Shown: in pieces, positions 1 to 6,670 of the stretch
Layout: every line of letters starts with the position of its first letter
Position numbering within the stretch: the first letter of the stretch is position 1
Source of the DNA: Verrucomicrobiota bacterium
GTDB lineage: Bacteria; Verrucomicrobiota; Verrucomicrobiia; Limisphaerales; CAIQOK01
Direction of reading: 5' to 3'
Length of the DNA: 7,365 bases
Assembly (NCBI GenBank): GCA_025363535.1
Contig: JANYDP010000278.1
Coordinates: 1 to 7,365, forward strand
Made by a program: the position numbers and the translations under genes
Notes under the pieces: model-generated
Database searches by the model: none
Told to the model about the DNA's origin: nothing
What the model saw: only the letters and a program-made list of their open reading frames with translations

Positions 1-1235
1 GCGGCTGGCTTTCCACCGCCATCACCGAACTCTGGATCGCGCAAGGTGCGGGCAGCACCAGCACCGTCGTCGTCGCCGGCGGCTACCTCGTCTCGTCCAA
101 CACCTGGCTGTGCGTCGGTCGCGGTGATGCGACCGCAAACGGCACGCTCATCGTCAACAGCGGCACCGTTCTCAAGACTGGCAACAACACCATGGTGATC
201 GGTTCACTCGGTGCCACCGGCACGCTCATCGTCAACGGCGGCCAGGTACTCGACAACAATGAGATGTTACTCGGTGAAAGTCCGAGTTCCGTCGCGAACC
301 TCTTTTTGAACGGCGGCCTCATTCAGGCGACGGACATCAAGGAAAATAACAACGGCGGGTTCCCCACCGTCAACTCGGTTGCTTACTTGAACGGCGGCAC
401 TCTGCGCGCCAACACCAACGTCGCCGACTTCATCCAGGTCACCAGCCAGGTGATGAGCAACGGCTTTACGCTCGACGACAACGGCTATTCCGTGGGCATC
501 CTCACCCAGCCGTTCCAGGCAGGTGACGCCTTGAACGGCGGCTTGATCAAGACCGGTTCCGGCGCTGTGTATCTGGATTCCGCCAGCACTTACACCGGCA
601 CGACCCTCGTGACCAACGGCCTGCTGGCCGGCATCGGCAGCGTCACCGGTCCGGTCATCGTCGCCCCGGCAGGTCGTCTCGGAGCTGGCGATGCCGCTGG
701 AAATGGCGTGTTCACCATCAACAACAACCTGGCCATTCAGGGCGGTTCGTTCATGCGCATCAATAAAACCGGCGGCACACCCGCACAGGATCAAGTTGTC
801 ATCACCGGCAATATCACCTGCGGCGGCGTGTTGAACATCTCCAACATTACCTCCGATGCGACCGTGCTCGTCGCCGGCGACACGTTCCAATTGTTCAACG
901 TCACCGGCACCAAGACTGGAAACTTCGCCGGCATCACGGGCACGCCCGGTGCCGGGCTGGCTTACAGCTTTGCTCCCGCGAGCGGCGTGTTGAGTGTTGT
1001 GACCGGCGTGGCCACCAACCCGACGAACATCACCGCTACCGTCAGCGGCAATCAACTCACGCTCTCCTGGCCTTCGGATCACTTGGGCTGGATACTCCAG
1101 GCGCAGACCAACAGCCTGAGTACCGGCCTCACGCGCACCTGGTTCGACGTGGCCGGCAGCGGGTCCAGCACGCAGGCGGTTTACAACATTAACCCGGCCA
1201 ACCCGACGGTGTTCTTCCGCCTGCGCAGTCCGTAA
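1..1235 (+). CDS. Autotransporter-repeat / beta-solenoid surface protein, 3' part (start outside window)
   Basis: The frame is open from the first complete codon (position 3) to TAA at 1233-1235, giving 410 visible residues with no start. The ATG at 192 is internal because the same repeat pattern continues upstream of it. Visible residues about 20-140 are tandem repeats of roughly 26 residues (G-T-L-I-V-N-x-G type) that should fold as a right-handed beta-solenoid. Residues about 179-235 match an autotransporter-associated beta-strand repeat (GLIKTGSGAVYL...YTGTTLVTNG). The last 72 residues are the LSWPSDHLGW...VFFRL module shared with the next gene. No catalytic domain is visible in this part; one could lie upstream. 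The composition is rich in G, T, N and A, typical of exported repeat proteins. There is no PEP-CTERM tail, LPXTG motif or beta-barrel at the C terminus. The protein is probably exported and surface-associated (inference). A strong terminator 21 bases after the stop ends its transcript. Confidence 0.85.
   Translation, partial: GWLSTAITELWIAQGAGSTSTVVVAGGYLVSSNTWLCVGRGDATANGTLIVNSGTVLKTGNNTMVIGSLGATGTLIVNGGQVLDNNEMLLGESPSSVANLFLNGGLIQATDIKENNNGGFPTVNSVAYLNGGTLRANTNVADFIQVTSQVMSNGFTLDDNGYSVGILTQPFQAGDALNGGLIKTGSGAVYLDSASTYTGTTLVTNGLLAGIGSVTGPVIVAPAGRLGAGDAAGNGVFTINNNLAIQGGSFMRINKTGGTPAQDQVVITGNITCGGVLNISNITSDATVLVAGDTFQLFNVTGTKTGNFAGITGTPGAGLAYSFAPASGVLSVVTGVATNPTNITATVSGNQLTLSWPSDHLGWILQAQTNSLSTGLTRTWFDVAGSGSSTQAVYNINPANPTVFFRLRSP
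60..410 (+). repeat. About 26-residue tandem coding repeats (beta-solenoid)
   Basis: Within gene 1, units begin at about 60, 141, 219, 297 and 381, with a period of 26-28 codons. The starts read STVVVAGG, GTLIVNSG, GTLIVNGG, NLFLNGG and AYLNGG. The second and third units share an identical 18-base stretch (141-158 and 219-236) 78 bases apart, which suggests fairly recent duplication or gene conversion. The later units are more diverged. The pattern of alternating hydrophobic residues followed by a glycine turn fits coils of a right-handed beta-helix. Confidence 0.65.
1017..1232 (+). other. 72-residue C-terminal module of gene 1 (copy A)
   Basis: This is the extreme C terminus of gene 1, from NPTN to the last proline. 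It aligns without gaps to the last 72 residues of the next gene, with 35 of 72 identities by hand count. Conserved positions include NPTN, LSWP, DH-GW-LQ-QTN, GL, W-DV-G and TVF-R. It is probably a small beta-sandwich used for sorting, anchoring or substrate contact; the function is not known to me. Confidence 0.75.
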
Positions 1236-1256
1236 TCCGCCAGTTGCAAGTCTCTG

Positions 1257-1291
1257 CGAGGCGGCGACAGGTGTCGTCGCCTCGTTTTATT
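1257..1291 (+). terminator. Rho-independent terminator after gene 1
   Basis: A 12-base-pair stem (1257-1268 with 1273-1284) has one G-U wobble, a four-base AGGT loop and a GC-rich arm. It is followed at once by TTTTATT (1285-1291). It starts 21 bases after the stop codon of gene 1, so it ends that transcript. It also means the open frame upstream of about 1291 is unlikely to be part of gene 2. Confidence 0.88.
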
Positions 1292-1363
1292 CAGGCCGCC
1301 AAGAAATCAGTTCTCAGCATGAATAACAACAACCACGCAACTGGTTTGGTCGGCGCGGACAAC

Positions 1364-1392
1364 TTGTTTCAGAACGCCGCATCGGCTATGCT
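1364..1392 (+). promoter_or_regulatory. Possible promoter of the GH128 gene
   Basis: TTGTTT (1364-1369) and TATGCT (1387-1392) are separated by exactly 17 bases. The matches to the sigma-70 consensus are only 3/6 and 4/6. The placement is sensible: downstream of the terminator and just upstream of the ATG at 1415, which has the best signal peptide. Such a weak match could occur by chance. Confidence 0.25.
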
Positions 1393-1414
1393 GCCGCGCT
1401 TGAAAAAGTCGTAT

Positions 1415-4400
1415 ATGAAATATCTTTCACTCCTGAGTCCGCGCCTGGTTCTGGAAAAAATCTTGCCTGTTATTTTATTTTCCCCCCCGCTGATTTCACC
1501 CGCGCAGCTTGTCATCACCAACGGTGTCCAAACCTACGCCGCACTCGCCGGCACCACGGTCACGATGAGCAACCGCTGCGAGTTGCGCGTCACCGGAACG
1601 AACAATCCCATCGCCGGCTCGGTCATCAATCTGAATTCCCCCGACGCGTGGTTTTTGCTGCCGAACGTCCGGCCGACCGCCGTCTCCGCCAGCTATCTCG
1701 CGCAAGTGTTCGTGAACGGCGCGGCGGCGGCGGCGGGCAGCAACTGCCGCGTGGATCAATACGCGATGGGCACGGTCATCGTGCCGCAGCCGCCGGGCTA
1801 CGTGCCACTGACGGTTTTCAGCGGCCAAAATTTTCTCGGCCCGTCGGCAACCTTCGGCACTTACACCTACTACACGGGGGCATCGCTTGGCGCGGTGCGT
1901 TGGAACATGAGTTCGTTTCGCTTGAAGCGCGGATACTCCGTCACGTTCGCGCAGTTCGCCAACGGCTCCGGTGCCAGCAAAGTTTACGTCGCACAGGACG
2001 GCGATCTGGAAATCGGCGCGCTGCCGGCGAACCTCGATCACCAGTGCGATTTCGTGCGCGTGATTCCATGGCGCTGGGTTGCCAAACGCGGATGGGATGA
2101 CACCGCCGGTGTGGGCGGCATCGGCGCTTTGATGAAGCCGTATTGGTTTTATGACTGGGGCAACGGACGGTCTTCCACGAGCGATGCCGAATACGTGCCG
2201 ATGCAATGGGGCGGCGGTTATTCGACAGGCATCAACAGCAAACAAAATTCCACCGAGGTCATCGGCTACAACGAACCTGATTCGTCGCAGCAGGCGAACC
2301 TCTCCGTCGCACAGGCGCTCGCCAACTGGCCGAACATGGCGCAGTCCGGTTTGCGGCTGGGATCGCCAGCGGTTTCCGATTCCGGCGTGACGGGGCAGGG
2401 GTTGGACTGGATTTACAGCTTCATCAATCAGGCGACCAATCTCGGCTACCGCGTGGATTACATTCCGATCCATTGGTACAAGTGCGGCCAGAGCTCGGCG
2501 CAGCTTTTGACTTATCTGACCGGCGTTTATCAGGCGACCGGACTGCCCATCTGGCTGACGGAATTCAATTACGGCGCGAACTGGTGCGACGTCAACGGCT
2601 CGCTCCCGCCGACCTCCGCACAGGAAGCCACCGCCGTTTCGCAGTTCATCAGCGTCCTGGAAAGCGCGCCGTTCGTGGAGCGCTATTCGATCTACAACTG
2701 GGTCACGACCAATCGGGAAATGGTTTTGGACGATGGCGTCACCGTTACCGCTGCGGGCACGATCTATCGCGACACGGCCACCACGATGGCTTATGCCCAA
2801 ACCGTTCCGGCGGGCGGGAGCCGGAGTATCGCGCAATTTCAATTCGAGACGAACACGCTCGACAGTTCGGGCTATGCGAACAACGCCTTCGCCGTCGGCG
2901 CGCCGACGTACACGACCGGTCACAGCGGATCGGCGGTGGCGTTCGAGGGCACGAATATTTTTTTCCAGTTGCCGCCGAACATTGCCAACAGCACGAATTT
3001 CAGTTTTGCCACTTGGATCAATTGGAGTGGTGGTGCGCAGTGGCAGCGCATTTTTGATTTCGGCAACGACCAGACGCACTACCTGTTTCTCACGCCGAGT
3101 TCCGGCGGCAACACGCTGCGCTTCGCCATCCGCAACGGCGGCGCGGAGCAGATCGTCGAGACCTCGGTGTTGCCGAGCGGGAGCTGGCAGCATGTCGCGG
3201 TGACCTTGAGCGGCAGCAGCGCGAAACTTTATGTCAACGGCGCGCTGGCCGCGTCGTCCAGCGTCATCACCAACGCGCCCTCGAATTTCAATCCGCAGAA
3301 AAATTATCTCGGCAAAAGCCAGTTCGCCGATCCCTTGTTCCGGGGCAGCCTGGACGAAGTGCAGATCGCCGACTACGTCTTCACCGCTGCGCAAGTCGCT
3401 GCTTTGATGACGAACACGCCGCCGCAGTTCACCTCGAACCTTTTGTCCGGTGGCACGGCTCCGCAGGGAATTGCTTTTAATGGCAGCATCGCCGGCGCGG
3501 CCACGGACGTTGATTCCGGGGACACGCTGACGTACAGCAAAGCCGGCGGACTCGGGTGGTTGAACGTTGCGGCGGACGGCACGCTCTCGGGCACGCCCGG
3601 AGTGACCGACGGCGGCACGAATAATTTCACCGTGCGCGTCACCGACGCGGCGGGCGCGAGCGCGTTTGCGATGCTGAACATCATCACACCGTTCACGACC
3701 GGCAACGGGATCTGGTACGTGGACAATCTGGGCAACTGGAGCGACACGACCAAATGGACGCGCGCCTGTCCGGCGAATGGCGTGGGGCTGACGGCGGATT
3801 TCAGCGCGCTCGACATCACCGCCAACCGCACGGTCACACTTGATTCGTCGCGCAGTCTTGGCGCATTGAAATTCCGCGACCTCGCTGGTGCGCAGGCGTG
3901 GACCGTTGCGCCCAGCGGGGGCAGCGTGCTGACGCTCGACACGGGTTCCGCCACCGCGCCGTCCATCGTCGTCGGCGTCACGCCCACGCTGGCCACGAGC
4001 AACGCCGCGACGATTTCCGTGTCGCTCGCCGGCACGAATGGTTTCACCAAGAGCGGCTGGGGTAATTTGATTTTGACCGGCGGCAATCCGCTTTCTGGAA
4101 TTTTGAACGTGGACACAAGCAGCACCACGGTGAGCGACGGCGCGGTACAAATCGGCGCGGCCAACGCGGGAACGAATTTGACCGCGATCAACATCCGCAA
4201 CAACAACGCCGGCAGTTCGACGTTGCAGTTCGCGGGTGGCGCGCTCGTGTCGGCCCCGGTTTCCTGGAGCGGTCGCACCGTGAATGTTGCCGGCCTCGAA
4301 AATATTTCTGGCAGCAACCTTTTGTTCGGGCCGCTTTCGATCAATGCCGGCGGGAGTTATTACGTCCTGCAATCCGACGCCGGCACCCTCAACCTCGGCG

Positions 4401-6553
4401 GCATTGTTTCCTCGGCGGCGACTGGGACACGCAATTTTACTTTTCAGGGCGCGGGCGATTTTTACCTTTCCGGTTCCATCCAGAATGGCAGCGCCGCGAC
4501 GGTGAACGTGATCAAGCAGGACGCGGGCAGTTTGATTTTTGCGAACGCGAACACGTTCACCGGCGGCGTCGCTGTCGGCGGTGGTTCGGTGAAACTCAAC
4601 CTGCCGTCTGCGTTGCAAAACATGACTCTGAATCTCGCCTGCGCCGGGAGCAACGCGCTCAAGTTCGGCCCCGTCACCGGCGCGATCATCGCCGGGTTGA
4701 ACGGCCTCAACGATGTGTGGCTGACGAATGCGAGCCTCGCCGCCGTCACGCTCACCAACGGCAGCAACAACGCCAGCAGCGAATACGCCGGCGTGCTGCG
4801 CGGTAGCGGCGGCCTGATGAAAATCGGTTCCGGCACCGTCACGCTCGACAACACGAATCTCTTTACCGGCGCGACGAGCATCGCGGGCGGCACGGTTCGG
4901 TTTGGCACCGCGACGAATGTCATCGCCTCACTACAGCCCGTGCTGTGGATGAGTTTTGATTCCGTCGGCAGCGGGATTGTGACCAATCAAGGCAAGGGCG
5001 GCTGGGGCATGAACGGGACCATTGTTGGCACCGGCGCTTACATCACGAACGCCGGACGATTTGGCAGCGCGCTTTACATCAACGGCGTCGGCACGACGAC
5101 GGCGAACAACATCGTCCTCATCAACAACAAAGTCGCGGACACCTCGGCCAGCGGCAGTTGGTCGCTCGGCTATTGGATCAAGACCACCACGGCGGGCGCG
5201 ATGATCCTGTATCAAGGCGACGGCGGCTGGTCGAGTTCCGGGCAGACGGCATATTTGCTGAACGCCAATGCCGGTGCCACCGCCGGGACGAAGGCCGGTG
5301 CAGTGCGCTGGGCCGGCGGATTTCTCACCGGCACCACCGCGCTCAACGACGGCAACTGGCATTTCATCACGCTCGTGGACACGGCCGGCACGGAAACGAT
5401 TTATGTAGATGGCAACGCTGACACCGTGACTTCCTCGATGACGCTCGCTCTCGCTGCGGGCGCGAACCAGACATGGATTGGCGGCGCACCGGACACCGAC
5501 GCGGGCGCGGTGAAAATGACCGGCATGATTGACGAAGTCTGCCTCTTCGACCGCGCGCTGACCCAGGCGCAAATCCGCAGCATCGTCACCAACGCGCCGG
5601 TCACGGGAAAATTGCCGGCGGCCTCGGCGGTGAATGTGGCATCGGGCGGCACATTGAATTTGTCCGGCTACTCGCAGAGCATCGCGTCGCTCGCGGACTG
5701 GAACGGCGGCGGTGGCTCCGTCCTCAACAGCAGCGCGGTTCCCGTCACGTTCACGCTCGGCGGCGCTTCCGGCTCGAATGTTTTCAGCGGTGTCATCTCT
5801 GACACTTCGTCCGCCAACGCCATCAGCCTGGTGAAAAACGGTGCGGCCACGGAAGTGTTGGCCGGTGCGAATAGTTTTCGCGGCACCACGGTGGTCAACG
5901 CCGGCACGCTCCTGGTCAACGGCACGCTCGGCTCTGGCGCTGTCACTGTGAATGGTGGTACGCTCGGCGGCAACGGTGTGATCGCCGGGCCGGTGACGAT
6001 TCAACCGAGCGGCGCGCTGTCGCCGGGCAATGCCACCGATCCGCTGACGATTAACAACACGCTCACATTGAATGGAACGCTCCTGATCGAACTGGATAAA
6101 TCCGTCCCGACGAACGATGTGATCCAAGGCAGCAGCACGCTCAATTACGGCGGCACTCTGACGGTGACGAATCTGGCCGGGACGCTGGCTGCGAATGATT
6201 CCTTCAAACTGTTCAACGCGGCGAATTACGCCGGAACGTTCGCCACCACGAATCTGCCGCCGCTCGCGGTTGGGCTTGGCTGGCAGTTCACTCCGACCAG
6301 CGGCACCTTGAGCGTCGTGCAAACCGTCAATCCGAATCCGACCAACCTGGGGGCAAATGTGGTCGGCGGCGTGCTCGAGTTGTCCTGGCCGGCGGACCAC
6401 ATCGGATGGCGCTTGCAAACCCAGACGAATGCACTGGCCGCCGGGCTGGGCAGCAATTGGGTGGACGTGGTTGGCGCTGCCGCGACAAATTTTCTCAGCG
6501 TGCCGATTGATGCCGGAAACGACACCGTGTTCTATCGGATGATTTTTCCGTAG
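1415..6553 (+). CDS. Exported multidomain GH128-like endo-beta-1,3-glucanase with LamG domains and autotransporter repeats
   Basis: 1712 residues, stop TAG at 6551-6553. The frame is open from TTG at 1244, but that start lies before a terminator. ATG 1415 is preferred because it directly gives a signal peptide (n-region to K15, hydrophobic I16-I27, cleavage after S28-P29-A30) and has a weak GAAAAG-type site 6-7 bases upstream; ATG 1388 and 1319 are alternatives. Domains: N-terminal beta-rich module about 31-223; GH128/Asl1-like barrel about 224-459, with likely acid/base E287 (YNEPD) and nucleophile E383 (WLTEF); LamG about 472-667; putative-Ig/cadherin-like about 669-760; autotransporter-associated repeats about 761-1168 and 1399-1637; second LamG about 1174-1395 inserted between them; C-terminal module 1641-1712. 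GH128 enzymes hydrolyse beta-1,3-glucans, so the role is probably extracellular or surface glucan breakdown. The family call is strong; substrate and location are inferred. There is no beta-barrel, dockerin or PEP-CTERM tail. Confidence 0.85.
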   Translation: MKYLSLLSPRLVLEKILPVILFSPPLISPAQLVITNGVQTYAALAGTTVTMSNRCELRVTGTNNPIAGSVINLNSPDAWFLLPNVRPTAVSASYLAQVFVNGAAAAAGSNCRVDQYAMGTVIVPQPPGYVPLTVFSGQNFLGPSATFGTYTYYTGASLGAVRWNMSSFRLKRGYSVTFAQFANGSGASKVYVAQDGDLEIGALPANLDHQCDFVRVIPWRWVAKRGWDDTAGVGGIGALMKPYWFYDWGNGRSSTSDAEYVPMQWGGGYSTGINSKQNSTEVIGYNEPDSSQQANLSVAQALANWPNMAQSGLRLGSPAVSDSGVTGQGLDWIYSFINQATNLGYRVDYIPIHWYKCGQSSAQLLTYLTGVYQATGLPIWLTEFNYGANWCDVNGSLPPTSAQEATAVSQFISVLESAPFVERYSIYNWVTTNREMVLDDGVTVTAAGTIYRDTATTMAYAQTVPAGGSRSIAQFQFETNTLDSSGYANNAFAVGAPTYTTGHSGSAVAFEGTNIFFQLPPNIANSTNFSFATWINWSGGAQWQRIFDFGNDQTHYLFLTPSSGGNTLRFAIRNGGAEQIVETSVLPSGSWQHVAVTLSGSSAKLYVNGALAASSSVITNAPSNFNPQKNYLGKSQFADPLFRGSLDEVQIADYVFTAAQVAALMTNTPPQFTSNLLSGGTAPQGIAFNGSIAGAATDVDSGDTLTYSKAGGLGWLNVAADGTLSGTPGVTDGGTNNFTVRVTDAAGASAFAMLNIITPFTTGNGIWYVDNLGNWSDTTKWTRACPANGVGLTADFSALDITANRTVTLDSSRSLGALKFRDLAGAQAWTVAPSGGSVLTLDTGSATAPSIVVGVTPTLATSNAATISVSLAGTNGFTKSGWGNLILTGGNPLSGILNVDTSSTTVSDGAVQIGAANAGTNLTAINIRNNNAGSSTLQFAGGALVSAPVSWSGRTVNVAGLENISGSNLLFGPLSINAGGSYYVLQSDAGTLNLGGIVSSAATGTRNFTFQGAGDFYLSGSIQNGSAATVNVIKQDAGSLIFANANTFTGGVAVGGGSVKLNLPSALQNMTLNLACAGSNALKFGPVTGAIIAGLNGLNDVWLTNASLAAVTLTNGSNNASSEYAGVLRGSGGLMKIGSGTVTLDNTNLFTGATSIAGGTVRFGTATNVIASLQPVLWMSFDSVGSGIVTNQGKGGWGMNGTIVGTGAYITNAGRFGSALYINGVGTTTANNIVLINNKVADTSASGSWSLGYWIKTTTAGAMILYQGDGGWSSSGQTAYLLNANAGATAGTKAGAVRWAGGFLTGTTALNDGNWHFITLVDTAGTETIYVDGNADTVTSSMTLALAAGANQTWIGGAPDTDAGAVKMTGMIDEVCLFDRALTQAQIRSIVTNAPVTGKLPAASAVNVASGGTLNLSGYSQSIASLADWNGGGGSVLNSSAVPVTFTLGGASGSNVFSGVISDTSSANAISLVKNGAATEVLAGANSFRGTTVVNAGTLLVNGTLGSGAVTVNGGTLGGNGVIAGPVTIQPSGALSPGNATDPLTINNTLTLNGTLLIELDKSVPTNDVIQGSSTLNYGGTLTVTNLAGTLAANDSFKLFNAANYAGTFATTNLPPLAVGLGWQFTPTSGTLSVVQTVNPNPTNLGANVVGGVLELSWPADHIGWRLQTQTNALAAGLGSNWVDVVGAAATNFLSVPIDAGNDTVFYRMIFP
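2084..2790 (+). other. GH128-like (Glyco_hydro_cc) catalytic domain
   Basis: This part of the gene encodes residues about 224-459. It starts with KRGWDD and shows the family's ordered landmarks: WFYDWG (W244-G249), EYVPMQWG (from E259), GYNEPD with E287, IPIHWY with H353, and IWLTEFNYG with E383. In characterised GH128 enzymes the glutamates at the NEPD and TEF positions are acid/base and nucleophile, and both are intact here. The spacing between them (96 residues) suits a compact TIM barrel. A close alternative is an uncharacterised Asl1-like hydrolase with a different beta-glucan preference. Confidence 0.82.
2828..3418 (+). other. First LamG / concanavalin-like domain
   Basis: Residues about 472-667 form a LamG-type jelly roll directly after the catalytic barrel. 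Landmarks are FSFATWINW, a WQHVAVTL strand, KLYVNG, and the closing GSLDEVQIADY followed by a short helix. The position beside a glucanase suggests glycan binding, but this fold also serves as a plain spacer in related proteins. Confidence 0.78.
3419..3694 (+). other. Putative-Ig / cadherin-like (He_PIG) domain
   Basis: Residues about 669-760 read as a single He_PIG-type beta-sandwich: PPQFTSN opening, ATDVDSGDTLTYS, GWLNVAADGTLSGTP and NFTVRVTDAAGAS. Such domains are usually linkers or adhesion modules in large bacterial surface proteins. Here it joins the enzyme-plus-LamG half to the autotransporter-repeat half. Confidence 0.75.
4934..5599 (+). other. Second LamG domain, nested inside an autotransporter repeat
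   Basis: Residues about 1174-1395 start at PVLWMSFD and carry GRFGSALYING, SWSLGYWIK, NWHFITLVD, IYVDG and GMIDEVCLFDRAL, all LamG landmarks. The sequence before it (FTGATSIAGGTVRFGTATN, to N1168) and after it (KLPAASAVNVASGGTLNLSG, from K1399) together read as one uninterrupted autotransporter-associated repeat. The domain therefore appears to sit in a loop of the beta-helix. Confidence 0.72.
6335..6550 (+). other. 72-residue C-terminal module of the GH128 protein (copy B)
   Basis: Residues 1641-1712, from NPTN to the final proline, have exactly the same length as the C terminus of gene 1 and 35 of 72 identical positions. LSWPADHIGWRLQTQTN is the best conserved stretch. It ends at the stop codon in both proteins, as a sorting or attachment tail would. 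No function is established to my knowledge. Confidence 0.75.
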
Positions 6554-6599
6554 AAGCCGCGGGACGGGGAAGTGGAAAAAGGGTTTGCTGAATATCCGG

Positions 6600-6627
6600 T
6601 TGACATCAAAATGCGCGACGTTAAGCT
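6600..6627 (+). promoter_or_regulatory. Promoter of the FecR-domain gene
   Basis: A perfect TTGACA (6600-6605) is followed after 16 bases by TAAGCT (6622-6627), a weak -10 match (3/6). It lies in the 117-base gap after the GH128 gene, and transcription would start about 30 bases before the ribosome binding site. The -35 box is convincing; the exact -10 is less certain. Confidence 0.5.
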
Positions 6628-6660
6628 ACGAATCAATACGGACATGACGGACAAAATAAC

Positions 6661-6668
6661 AGGAAAGG
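6661..6668 (+). promoter_or_regulatory. Ribosome binding site of the FecR-domain gene
   Basis: AGGAAAGG lies just upstream of ATG 6671, with the AGGA core 6 bases from the start. It is the only clear Shine-Dalgarno sequence in the window and fixes this start codon. Confidence 0.75.
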
Positions 6669-6670
6669 CC

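Noticed and set aside
267..1082. A 271-residue minus-strand open frame
   Set aside because: It is a shadow of gene 1: low-complexity G/A/V/D/R composition, no plausible domain, no ribosome binding site.
192..1235. Treating ATG 192 as the start of gene 1
   Set aside because: The frame is open to the window edge and the same 26-residue repeat pattern continues upstream of 192. There is no signal peptide or ribosome binding site there.
1190..1235. PEP-CTERM or LPXTG sorting signal at the end of gene 1 or gene 2
   Set aside because: Neither C terminus has a VPEP or LPXTG motif, a hydrophobic helix or a basic tail.
1496..4618. A 1040-residue open frame on the minus strand, antisense to the GH128 gene
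   Set aside because: The translation is rich in R, A, G and H with no recognisable domain, signal or repeat, and the opposite strand carries an unmistakable enzyme. Long antisense frames are expected in GC-rich genes with strong third-position bias.
4931..6418. A 495-residue minus-strand open frame
   Set aside because: It has the same antisense shadow composition and lies entirely over the second LamG and C-terminal repeats of the GH128 protein.
6554..6599. Terminator after the GH128 gene
   Set aside because: I looked for a stem-loop with a T-run after the stop at 6553. Only a short CCGCGG palindrome and A-rich sequence are present, so read-through into the FecR gene or a factor-dependent stop cannot be excluded.
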